A stretch of 64,000 bases of DNA, taken from the NCBI GenBank assembly GCA_947498595.1, contig CANMKX010000011.1:60496-124495 (forward strand), given 5' to 3'. The notes under the pieces were generated by a model that saw nothing but the letters and a program-made list of their open reading frames with translations, made no database searches and was not told where the DNA came from. Both the position numbers and the translations under genes were made by a program. This document shows positions 8,515 through 16,736 of the stretch, piece by piece (positions within the stretch are counted from its first letter, which is position 1; each line of letters starts with the position of its first letter). Source of the DNA: an uncultured Aquimarina sp. Lineage in GTDB: Bacteria; Bacteroidota; Bacteroidia; Flavobacteriales; Flavobacteriaceae.

Positions 8515-9261
8515 CTATAATAATTGAGTGACATGGTATTCCATTGTTGCTTTTTCTCCGTAATTGGATACTGTTCTCATTTCTAAACTATAATCAAAAG
8601 GAGTTCCTACCCATCGTATTTTGATACGTCTCCACCATCTCCAACCAAAGTAACTTTGTATCTTTTTGATAGTTCCTTTTTTACCTGTAAACGGGTTAAG
8701 TGCAATGGCATATAACAGTGCATATTTTCCTTCCCCTTTTCCTCCATTAGCACAGGCTGCAATTTCTAATAATTTGCAATCAGTTTGTTTGGTGACTATG
8801 GGTTGCCATTTACCATTGGCGAGGATCGTTCCGCTGGCATAGGTGCCTTTTCTTGAAGCAATTCCTATGGTTCCGTTTACATCCAAGCTATGCTTAGGGT
8901 TTGTAGTATTAATTCCTATGGCACCTCCTTTTTCTATATACAAGCGACTTTGATCGGTATCTCCTTCTTTGATATTTAGTCCGCTACCACTATCCTTAGC
9001 TGTTAATCCCAGAGACCATGCCGCATAAACATCGTCTATTTGATGAAAAAAACTCAGTAAATTATCAGCTGTATTGCCTTGTGGAGACAAACTTAATCCA
9101 TGATCAAAATTTTTCTCTATGCCGTCGTCTAATTTATTCACCATCGAGTATATTAGGTTTGAAAATACGGCTCCCGACGGTCGCATACCATCCTTAAATA
9201 ACTCTGCTAACGTATCTCTATTCAGTAATTTATCGGGATTGTTTTTTGTGGTTGTATTCAT
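8515..9261 (-). CDS. eCIS tail-fibre-like protein (Afp13 position)
   Basis: 248 residues. The middle (IEKGGAIGINTTNPKHSLDVNGTIGI) matches the short segment that precedes the tip domain in many phage tail fibres (the GIGTTNP-LDVNG type). The N-terminal third is probably the attachment part and the C-terminal 100 residues, rich in W/R/Y, the binding tip. The start codon overlaps the baseplate gene stop by 4 bp (ATGA), so they are co-translated. A fibre would bind the target cell. It is much shorter than Afp13, so binding specificity cannot be inferred. Confidence 0.65.
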   Translation of the reverse strand: MNTTTKNNPDKLLNRDTLAELFKDGMRPSGAVFSNLIYSMVNKLDDGIEKNFDHGLSLSPQGNTADNLLSFFHQIDDVYAAWSLGLTAKDSGSGLNIKEGDTDQSRLYIEKGGAIGINTTNPKHSLDVNGTIGIASRKGTYASGTILANGKWQPIVTKQTDCKLLEIAACANGGKGEGKYALLYAIALNPFTGKKGTIKKIQSYFGWRWWRRIKIRWVGTPFDYSLEMRTVSNYGEKATMEYHVTQLL

Positions 9262-12200
9262 TGTATGTTCTTTCTTAATATAAAATCGTTTTCAATTTCC
9301 ATGTTACCAATACTTAAAGGCGTTATGGCTAAATGTGCTGCTGTAGTTACTACATCAATCGCATGCTGTGTACTAGGTACAAAAACAGACCATGGTTTAG
9401 TGGGTTGCAATCCTATTTCGTTTACTGTACCAGTCGTTTCTCTAAAAACAAAGCCTTCTCCTGTTTCAAATTCATGAATTTGTGTAAGTGATAGTTTCCC
9501 TATAAATGCTACCGATGGAATGGCTAGTAAATGACTTAGTAAACTACTAGGGTGTAATATTTGTTTTCCTTCAGACTGTGGTATTGTTTCTTTCTGTTCT
9601 CGCTGTAAAATCCATGGAGCTATAAATTCGTTAATCGCCCCTATCAATGTTTGCAATGCTGTCCCTGTTTCGTATCCTTCTTGAAAAACAACACTGCAAG
9701 AAACTCGAATGGTTTCGTAAAAAGGATTCGTTATTTTCAACATTTTATGATGTATTGATATCTCTTTGAGGTACGCTTTCATTTTTTGTAAAGTATATCC
9801 ATTAAATTTTCGCTCTCCCAGTGGCGTGTCTTTATAAATAAAAGGAAGTGCCATAATGTGTATGGTTCCTGGTGGTACTGCTTCGGGATATAATGTACTG
9901 GGGAAACAACTTGCTTGATATACCTGAGGAAATGCTTCTAAAATTAATACCTCAAAATCTGATGGCAGTACTGCTCGTTTTTTATGGAATAAACGTTCGC
10001 TAACTCTTGTGTAAAAATCTGCTTCATTTTCTACAACAACTCCGCCTGTTGGAACAAAGGGTTGTATTATACCTTTTAATACTGCAATGGAATTGTAACT
10101 ACTTGTGATTACATTGGATTCTGTAATTGTTGTATGTGTACTATCATTTTTGTTTAACACTCGAATTGCTGTTACTCCGTTTAATTGTATACTAACTATT
10201 TTTCCTATTTGTGCATTAACAGTATTGGGTATGGAAAGGCGTAGCCATGCTTTTTCTGAATCAAATAATGGATGTTGGTGTACTAAATGCTTGGGCAATT
10301 GTATACGTATATTTCCTGAATGTTGAAAGTTATCTGTACCGTCGTATAACATAAATGTACTAGACACTTCTTTCCAATGCATTCCTACTAAATATTCCCA
10401 TCGAATCTGGAACGATTCTTTAGTAGTTGTTTTAGGGTTTTCTATAGTTGCATAAAAAGATAATTCTTCTAAGGGAGTTGCATTTTTTAATCCTATAAAT
10501 AAGTATCCTTTGTCTTCAAAATGAGGAAGCAATGCGCTAGTTTTTACATAATCTTGGGTCGCTACCGATAATAAACCAAAAGGATGTATGTGGAATAACT
10601 CAAATGGAAAGCGTTTATCAGATCGTTTTCCGTCTACTGCATGGAGTATAAACTCTTGCTCAGCAGTATAACTGGTATTTAAGTATTGTACTTGTGGTGC
10701 AAAGGGTGTTTGCGGAATTTGTATGTTTTTTTTTCTTGCTTCTTTAGGGTTTTTAGCAATTTGCATTACTTTTTCGTTGACTAATCTTGGATACAGTTCA
10801 TGTCCAAATCCAAAACTGGGTGCTGTTAATTGCCATCTGAAATATCCATTTTTTGCATCTTTAAATGTGGTTTCCTTTTGTGAATCAAAATCTGGAACCA
10901 TTTTTAAAAGTGCTGTATTGATTATTGTTATAGATGTTTCGTCTGCTATGCTTGTATTTTTTTTATGAAATAACTGAAGTTCGTTTTGAGATTCATTAAT
11001 TGTTTTCCATTGTCGATTTGATAAGCTACTGATTCCCATTTTGAAGCTGTTTTCGGTTATTTTTTCTGGATATTGCTTGTAGAGAGCCGGAAAATTAACC
11101 TCTGATATCTGATGCCATTTAATATGGAAGTCAACTTTGGTAAGTTTTTTATATCGCCACTCATCATGTCCAATATAGCATGCAGCTGCTTTACCAGGTT
11201 GTGGTCCAAATAAATGAAAAGGTTTGGAGGTATCTTGCTGTCCATAATCATCATAAATACTAACCTCTTGTAAATCTTGTACCTCAACTTTGGTATGAAT
11301 GGCAGTAATCTTTACCATTCTTAAAAATGAATATGGATAGTATACTTTATGTTTGTCAAGCATTATTTTGACTACTGGCCATTGCGTAGTATACTCGCCT
11401 TCGTGTATCTCTTGATTATACGGTACTACGGCTGCTACATCCATTGGCAGAGAAAAAGAAATAACTAATTGATAGTTGTCTTCTTTTGTTTTAATAGTAG
11501 AAAAGTACTGAGGCACTATATACCATCCATTTGTAGTGGTTAAACATAACTGAAAGGCTTGATTAAAAAAACGATGAATCCATACTTTTTCTTCTGTTTG
11601 ACTCTGTGTAACTAGTTCTTGTAATTGTTGTTTAAAACTTGCTATGCTTTCTTCATCTATCGTAAAAGTTAAGGTTACTTTACGTATTCCTTCTTGTAAC
11701 ATAAAAATAGGACCGCTTACTGCCCATCCAATATCCGAATGTGTAATTGTTGTTGTTTCGGTTTCTCCAAAACCATCTTGACCAAATAAATGACAAGGGG
11801 CATTTTGTGGATTTAATTCTAAAGCACTAGGTAATGTGTTTTGGTAAATACCTGTAATCATTCCAGTTTTATTTTGGGGTGAAATTCTGGAGTTACTTGC
11901 CACATAAATTGTAATTAAATCAGTGAGAATGGTCTTAGAAATGTATAAATCTCCCATTGTTTCAAATAAAATCTCGGTTCCATCCTCTTCCATGCCCCCT
12001 ATCAATAATGTTTTGTCTGCTATCAAAGTTGTTTCTGCTTCGTTTGCTAGCGTAAAAAAAACTTGAGTTTGCTCAGGTTCTTCTGTTTTTTTGGATTGCA
12101 CTAATACCTCTTGATAGTAGTGAGCTAAATGTTTTTTGGTTAATCCATTAAATTGTGTTTGTATATGTTTGTATAGTTTCAAAAAACTAAGAATAAGCGC

Positions 12201-12806
12201 TGTATGAGGTTTTGATATATTGTGTGTAATCACGTAGTTTTCAAACACCTCTTTACTAATCTCTTGAAGGTATCTAATTGTGTTGCTAATGGTCGCTATA
12301 CTTTTTTGAAGCACCTTTTCTGTTACAGGTTCACTTTCTGAAATAGTAGTTTTCCAAATTTTGTGGAGCGATATCGAATTGTCTTTTGCTATAGTTGCTA
12401 GTATGTTTTTTAACTGATGATTGATTGCATTTTCTAACTCAAACGCGATTGTTGTTATGTTAAGATGACTTGCTTTTTTATACCAAGTATCTATCGTTTG
12501 TATTAGGTGTAATGCATAAGAATTCAATGTTTCTATAGGGAATTCTTGGGTTTGTTGTATCGAAAACTCTTGTAATTGCACCAGAAAAAACAGCACATCT
12601 TCATCTAAAAATTCTTGCCAAGAACCCAAATCTTGTGCTGTTTCATCTATAAAATCAATGTCTTTTGCTATAGCTCGTATTTCGGCTATTAACGCAGCGA
12701 GACTTCTTTGATCCAATCCAATGATTTCTGGTGTTAATGCCTTCATCATTCTATCATCTCTTGTTGTACTATATGGAATGCTATTGTAAGCTGTTGGTGT
12801 TGTCAT
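9258..12806 (-). CDS. eCIS baseplate protein, Afp11/gpJ-like
   Basis: 1182 residues, the size expected of the large eCIS baseplate wedge protein. The C-terminal part (YNSIAVLKGIIQPFVPTGGVVVENEADFY, then SERLFHKKRAVLPSDFEVLILEAFPQV) is the classic baseplate-J signature around residues 950-1010. In AFP/PVC this protein forms the wedge that connects spike and sheath start. It is followed by the fibre gene with a 4-bp overlap. Upstream is a repeat-filled gap of almost 400 bp to the gp25 gene. Confidence 0.85.
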   Translation of the reverse strand: MTTPTAYNSIPYSTTRDDRMMKALTPEIIGLDQRSLAALIAEIRAIAKDIDFIDETAQDLGSWQEFLDEDVLFFLVQLQEFSIQQTQEFPIETLNSYALHLIQTIDTWYKKASHLNITTIAFELENAINHQLKNILATIAKDNSISLHKIWKTTISESEPVTEKVLQKSIATISNTIRYLQEISKEVFENYVITHNISKPHTALILSFLKLYKHIQTQFNGLTKKHLAHYYQEVLVQSKKTEEPEQTQVFFTLANEAETTLIADKTLLIGGMEEDGTEILFETMGDLYISKTILTDLITIYVASNSRISPQNKTGMITGIYQNTLPSALELNPQNAPCHLFGQDGFGETETTTITHSDIGWAVSGPIFMLQEGIRKVTLTFTIDEESIASFKQQLQELVTQSQTEEKVWIHRFFNQAFQLCLTTTNGWYIVPQYFSTIKTKEDNYQLVISFSLPMDVAAVVPYNQEIHEGEYTTQWPVVKIMLDKHKVYYPYSFLRMVKITAIHTKVEVQDLQEVSIYDDYGQQDTSKPFHLFGPQPGKAAACYIGHDEWRYKKLTKVDFHIKWHQISEVNFPALYKQYPEKITENSFKMGISSLSNRQWKTINESQNELQLFHKKNTSIADETSITIINTALLKMVPDFDSQKETTFKDAKNGYFRWQLTAPSFGFGHELYPRLVNEKVMQIAKNPKEARKKNIQIPQTPFAPQVQYLNTSYTAEQEFILHAVDGKRSDKRFPFELFHIHPFGLLSVATQDYVKTSALLPHFEDKGYLFIGLKNATPLEELSFYATIENPKTTTKESFQIRWEYLVGMHWKEVSSTFMLYDGTDNFQHSGNIRIQLPKHLVHQHPLFDSEKAWLRLSIPNTVNAQIGKIVSIQLNGVTAIRVLNKNDSTHTTITESNVITSSYNSIAVLKGIIQPFVPTGGVVVENEADFYTRVSERLFHKKRAVLPSDFEVLILEAFPQVYQASCFPSTLYPEAVPPGTIHIMALPFIYKDTPLGERKFNGYTLQKMKAYLKEISIHHKMLKITNPFYETIRVSCSVVFQEGYETGTALQTLIGAINEFIAPWILQREQKETIPQSEGKQILHPSSLLSHLLAIPSVAFIGKLSLTQIHEFETGEGFVFRETTGTVNEIGLQPTKPWSVFVPSTQHAIDVVTTAAHLAITPLSIGNMEIENDFILRKNIQ

Positions 12807-12917
12807 CTAAAAATCACTTAAATCATTATACTTACAAAGAACCGCTTAATCTGTTATTTTCTAAAGAGTGTTTGTACTGGGCTATCTTAAATAGGTAGTT
12901 ATACAAACTGGTCGCTT

Positions 12918-13111
12918 CGGCAAGCTCAGCGACCGAAAAACTCAGGTCACTGAGCTTGTCGAAGTGAACGAAAAACTCAATGACTGGCAAATTTAGCAAC
13001 CGACAAACTCAGTGAACAAAATACCAAACTCAGGTCACTGAGCTTGTCGAAGTGAACGAAAAACTCAATGAACAAAATACCAAACTCAGATCACTGAGCT
13101 CGTCGAAGTGA
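12918..13111. repeat. Array of TTCGACAAGCTCAG-type repeats inside the eCIS operon
   Basis: Three imperfect units containing ACTGAGCTTGTCGAAGTGAA separated by AAACTCAATGAACAAAATACC-like spacers lie between the baseplate and gp25 genes. The same core (CCTGAGCTTGTCGAAGG or its complement) occurs at 6834-6850, 7637-7653, 7784-7800, 36092-36108 and 37469-37485. It is a dispersed REP-like element. It fills the 394-bp gap 12807-13200, which has no gene. Confidence 0.75.
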
Positions 13112-13134
13112 ACTTATAGAGATGGGCACTATCA

Positions 13135-13169
13135 AAAAGTGTTTATAACTAAACATTATAAACACTTTT
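13135..13169 (-). terminator. Terminator after the gp25 gene
   Basis: A perfect 14-bp stem, AAAAGTGTTTATAA with TTATAAACACTTTT, around a 7-nt loop. It would end the spike-gp25 transcript before the baseplate gene, so Afp11 and the fibre probably have their own promoter. Confidence 0.75.
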
Positions 13170-13200
13170 ATTAAACATGTATAAAAATCAAACTACTATT

Positions 13201-13602
13201 TTATTTCTCAATCAAATAATATGGGAATACCAAATTAGTTCTTGTATTTGTTTCCCTAATTAAATAATGTAATTCTATCAAAATTATATTCTCTTCCTCT
13301 TCTTTGATCATGATTTCTACCTCTTCTAATAATATGCGTGGTTCATGAATCATAAAAATATAGTGCAAGTGCTCTTTCATTCTATACAGCAAGGTTTGAT
13401 CTATATCTTCATATATCATTTGATATAATTGGTGTCCATACCCTGGATACATTGGTCGTTCTCCTTGTCTAGTGGAAAGTAACATTGTTATATTTTGCGT
13501 AATACATTCGGTATTACTAATCATATTAACTTCTTTATGGTGCGAGTTAAATTGTATGGGGAAATTCCATCCGGTTCCTAAAAAGGTGTTTTTATTAGCC
13601 AT
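13201..13602 (-). CDS. eCIS baseplate gp25-like protein (Afp9)
   Basis: 133 residues with the GPW/gp25 hallmark LLSTRQGERPMYPGYG at about residues 42-57. In T4 and AFP/PVC this small lysozyme-fold protein lacks lysozyme activity and joins the wedges to the first sheath ring. It follows the VgrG-like spike gene on the same strand, as in afp8-afp9. Confidence 0.9.
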   Translation of the reverse strand: MANKNTFLGTGWNFPIQFNSHHKEVNMISNTECITQNITMLLSTRQGERPMYPGYGHQLYQMIYEDIDQTLLYRMKEHLHYIFMIHEPRILLEEVEIMIKEEEENIILIELHYLIRETNTRTNLVFPYYLIEK

Positions 13603-13667
13603 TGTTATCTCGTTGTTTCTGATTCTTAATTAGAGTATGTTTAATGATTTTAGTAAAAAATCTATTG

Positions 13668-15440
13668 TTAATTAAGTGCTACAACACTTCCTTTAATAGA
13701 TGTTTTTCCACTAGCTTTTAATTCAACTGAGCTTTTTCCTTCAAGTGCTATTCCATTAGTAGCTTTCATTTTAACATTTTTCCCCTTTCCTTCTAATGCA
13801 GCACTTGCTTCCATTTTTATCCCTTTTCCTTTTAAAGTGATATCTTTGGATGCTTCTAGGGTTAATTCTCCAGCACTTTTTATAATAATTCCGCTTTTGC
13901 TAAGTGTAATGCTATTTTTATGTGCATCTTTAATACTGACTTCTTTATCTTTATCAGATAGTATTATTTCATTTCCTGCTGGTGTGGCTATGGTGGTGAT
14001 TTTATCTTTATCGTTAAACTCTATCTTCAAGTCATTTTTTGTGACGATTGCTTTGGTAGAATTTTTATCATCTGGTGTATAGGGTGCTGTATATTTTTTA
14101 CTAAATAAACTTCCTAAAATAATTGCATGCGATGGATGTCCTTCTACAAAACCCAACACCAATTCGTCTCCTGTTTCTGGATAAAAGAAAAAGCCTTTTT
14201 TATTAGTTGCGTACAGCGTAGACAAGCGTGCCCATACTCCTTCTTTAAGTTCTGGTTGGCTAGGAATGGTAACTAAAACTCTGTATTCGTTTTTAGGATC
14301 TTTATCTATTTTTTTAACTACTCCTATTTGTAATCCTGTAAAAGTAGCAACTCTAGAATCGTTATCGCTCTCCCAATCTTTCATGGTTTCTTCTGGAATT
14401 CCTAATGTTATTTCGGTATCCCATTCACCTGGTAAAATTGTATGTTTAACTGCTCCTATATATCCTGTTCCATTATAATTTTTTCCGAATCCTTTTAAAT
14501 CTACCGTAGTATTAGGGACTAATTTAGGGTCACCTTGTGTATTGATACGTCCGCTTATTTTATTTAACCGAATCATCGTTAAATATGCGTCTGCCCAAGC
14601 TTTTAATGTGGCTTGTTCTAAAAAATTGCTAGTTTGTAGCTTGTGTTCTTTCCCTTTGTTTTTGGCCAACTTTTTTCCATCACTATCTCCTTGTTTATTA
14701 ACTGTAGGTTCTGTTGCTGTTGCTTCAATCATTTTTTGTTGCGATGGATCCCAACAACTCGCTATTACTTTTGTAGGTTGATCGGCATCACTTAGCGTTA
14801 AGCTTTGTTCTTTGATTGTCGTTCCATACGTAAGGGATCTTGTTCCTTTTTTACCAACAGCAGGTGCAGCTATTGTAAGTTTACCTTCATTAATATCGAT
14901 AACACATCCATTAATTTGTGCTCTCAATTTTATAAAATCCCAATCAGTGATTTGGTATTGTGTCAAGGATTCAAATTTTGCTTTTTGTTTAATCGTCACA
15001 GCTTTCTCTAAATCTTGTTCATCTAGTATACTACTGATTATTTCGGTATCATTTTTTTTATGAAAAGAACTAGTTCTCTTAGCCTCTGTCAAAGCTATTG
15101 CTTGGTCATGAGCTTCAAGAATCATCATCGGATTTCCATTTTTATCTTGTTCTATATTTTTACCGCTGATAATTCCTTTAAAAATAAGCTCTGTTTTGGT
15201 TTGATACCCTGCTTTAATACTGATCGGTTTTCCTATCTTAATTTTTGTTACAGATTTAAAGCTATCATCACCTTCAACTGGATTGCCATCAATCAAATGC
15301 ACTGTTGCTTTTGGAATTTGATTGAGTTTTTTTTCAACTATTATTTGAGTTATAGGAAATTCTTTTTGAACCGGTTTATCATCTACTGTTATTTCTGCTT
15401 CTATTTGATGGGTTGGATTATTATATATCGTCGTACTCAT
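13668..15440 (-). CDS. eCIS central spike, VgrG-like (Afp8)
   Basis: 590 residues. The N-terminal part (QIIVEKKLNQIPKATVHLIDG) is the gp27-like hub. The middle (WARLSTLYATNKKGFFFYPETGDELVLGFVEGHPSHAIILGSLFSKK, here cut by a few residues per segment) is the gp5 OB-fold. The C-terminus is repetitive beta-helix sequence (repeated K-x-S/T with alternating hydrophobics) ending in GKTSIKGSVVALN. This trimeric needle sits at the tube tip and carries the PAAR-like protein. It is adjacent to LysM (4 bp away) and gp25 genes as in AFP. Confidence 0.9.
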   Translation of the reverse strand: MSTTIYNNPTHQIEAEITVDDKPVQKEFPITQIIVEKKLNQIPKATVHLIDGNPVEGDDSFKSVTKIKIGKPISIKAGYQTKTELIFKGIISGKNIEQDKNGNPMMILEAHDQAIALTEAKRTSSFHKKNDTEIISSILDEQDLEKAVTIKQKAKFESLTQYQITDWDFIKLRAQINGCVIDINEGKLTIAAPAVGKKGTRSLTYGTTIKEQSLTLSDADQPTKVIASCWDPSQQKMIEATATEPTVNKQGDSDGKKLAKNKGKEHKLQTSNFLEQATLKAWADAYLTMIRLNKISGRINTQGDPKLVPNTTVDLKGFGKNYNGTGYIGAVKHTILPGEWDTEITLGIPEETMKDWESDNDSRVATFTGLQIGVVKKIDKDPKNEYRVLVTIPSQPELKEGVWARLSTLYATNKKGFFFYPETGDELVLGFVEGHPSHAIILGSLFSKKYTAPYTPDDKNSTKAIVTKNDLKIEFNDKDKITTIATPAGNEIILSDKDKEVSIKDAHKNSITLSKSGIIIKSAGELTLEASKDITLKGKGIKMEASAALEGKGKNVKMKATNGIALEGKSSVELKASGKTSIKGSVVALN

Positions 15441-15444
15441 AGAA

Positions 15445-16116
15445 TTATTGTTTTAAAGGTGGGGCAATTATTTCTTTTCCTTGTGTTATATTTCTAAAAG
15501 AATCTAGTTTATTAAATTTTGCTAATTCTATACAATAACTCGGGTCTTTATAAATTTCGTTTGCAATACTTGTTAAGGTTACTCCAGCTGTAATCACTTT
15601 GTGATGCGTCATGTCTGGAGAATTTTTTTGTACTTTTTTCTGATATTCTTTATGGGTTATTTTTTGTTTAAAATCAGCTTTGATTTTTGCTCGTATCGGA
15701 ATCCCATTACGATTAAAATGCGTGTATTCTATATCTATAGCTTCACAAAAACATCGAAATTGTAGAGTTCCCCAAGACAATAGAATGTTATTAGGAGTAT
15801 GAATGTCTCCGTTAACCTGGTATACTAATTTTATAAAATTCTTAACTTGCTTTTTTACAACTATTTTTGAGTTTTTATCTACAACTCCTGATTCGTCAAA
15901 AATGAATTCAAATGATTGTTTTTCGGCTTCTTCATTTCCAAATCTGTAGACTTGTGTTCCTCCTATTACTGGAGTTTCTGTATAATTATGTTTTTTGGTT
16001 AGATGATAATTGCTTGGATTGATCTGTACTTTTATTCTACCTACTTTGCTCGAAAAACTTTCATCTTTATAAGCGATGATCGTCATTTTTTCAAGTTTAC
16101 CATTTTTAATACTCAT
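15445..16116 (-). CDS. eCIS LysM-domain tube-baseplate adaptor (Afp7)
   Basis: 223 residues: an N-terminal tube-like domain (VGRIKVQINPSNYHLTKKHNY, PVIGGTQVYRFG) and a C-terminal LysM repeat (residues about 170-220, HKVITAGVTLTSIANEIYKDPSYCIELAKFN ... GKEIIAPP). In AFP, Afp7 links the inner tube to the spike hub. It overlaps the DUF5908 gene by 4 bp and sits 4 bp before the VgrG-like gene. Confidence 0.88.
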   Translation of the reverse strand: MSIKNGKLEKMTIIAYKDESFSSKVGRIKVQINPSNYHLTKKHNYTETPVIGGTQVYRFGNEEAEKQSFEFIFDESGVVDKNSKIVVKKQVKNFIKLVYQVNGDIHTPNNILLSWGTLQFRCFCEAIDIEYTHFNRNGIPIRAKIKADFKQKITHKEYQKKVQKNSPDMTHHKVITAGVTLTSIANEIYKDPSYCIELAKFNKLDSFRNITQGKEIIAPPLKQ

Positions 16117-16259
16117 CTTCTTTTTAGTTTTTTATCCAACATTCGCTCGCAGGATTTAAGTAATTCTCGCTTAAGTTGTTCTGTATCTATAACTTCTTGT
16201 CGTTTTGAGTCTTGAAACACTTCACTAGTAATGATGAGCTCTTTTACAATTACTGTCAT
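16113..16259 (-). CDS. DUF5908 small eCIS protein (Afp6 position)
   Basis: 48 residues from the start MTVIVKELIITSEVF. I chose this ATG (16259) because DUF5908 proteins typically open with M-x-I-x-I-KEL-x-I; an upstream in-frame ATG at 16301 would add 14 residues. The rest is charged helix (LKRELLKSCERMLDKKLKRR). These short proteins regularly sit before the LysM gene in Bacteroidota eCIS loci; their role is not known to me. The usual preceding gene (tube protein) is absent here because the operon is split. Confidence 0.75.
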   Translation of the reverse strand: MTVIVKELIITSEVFQDSKRQEVIDTEQLKRELLKSCERMLDKKLKRR

Positions 16260-16736
16260 GTTATTATTTTTTGATGTTAGCAAGGTATCTCGTATCATCA
16301 TGGTGTAAAATAGTAGTACTACGTGTTTTGTATAAATAAGTAATTTACTATCAAACTAATCAGTATCATTTTTTGTGCTACAAAAAATGGATGTATTACA
16401 TTTTATACTCCCAACACAAAATCCCCGTATAAGTACGTATATACAGAAATCAAGTATGTAGTATCTTGCTAGTAAGGAAAAATGACTTCGATTTATGCTA
16501 CTTAATTGGAGTTGTTAATTACAAAAAATAATTAGTTTTTTTATTACAATTAACTGATTATAAGTAAGGCTGAATTATAATTAATAATATACCATTTTGA
16601 TTTGTTTAGGGAAGATAAATCAATTTGCATTTAAAAGAGGGTATTGTATGATGAACCTCCTAAAAAAGGTTTAGCATGCAGTAATTGTTAGGTATACGAT
16701 ACAAAATATGTAACCAAAATCTTTAAATCAAATATT
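16260..16736. other. Intergenic region between diverging eCIS spike operon and lodA
   Basis: About 480 bp with no gene. It must hold promoters for both directions. A perfect hairpin CATTTTTTGT / ACAAAAAATG lies at 16367-16389. I could not place a convincing TAnnTTTG element. Confidence 0.5.

Noticed and set aside
14812..15497. Plus-strand ORFs across the VgrG-like and LysM genes
   Set aside because: Shadow frames of well-supported minus-strand eCIS genes.
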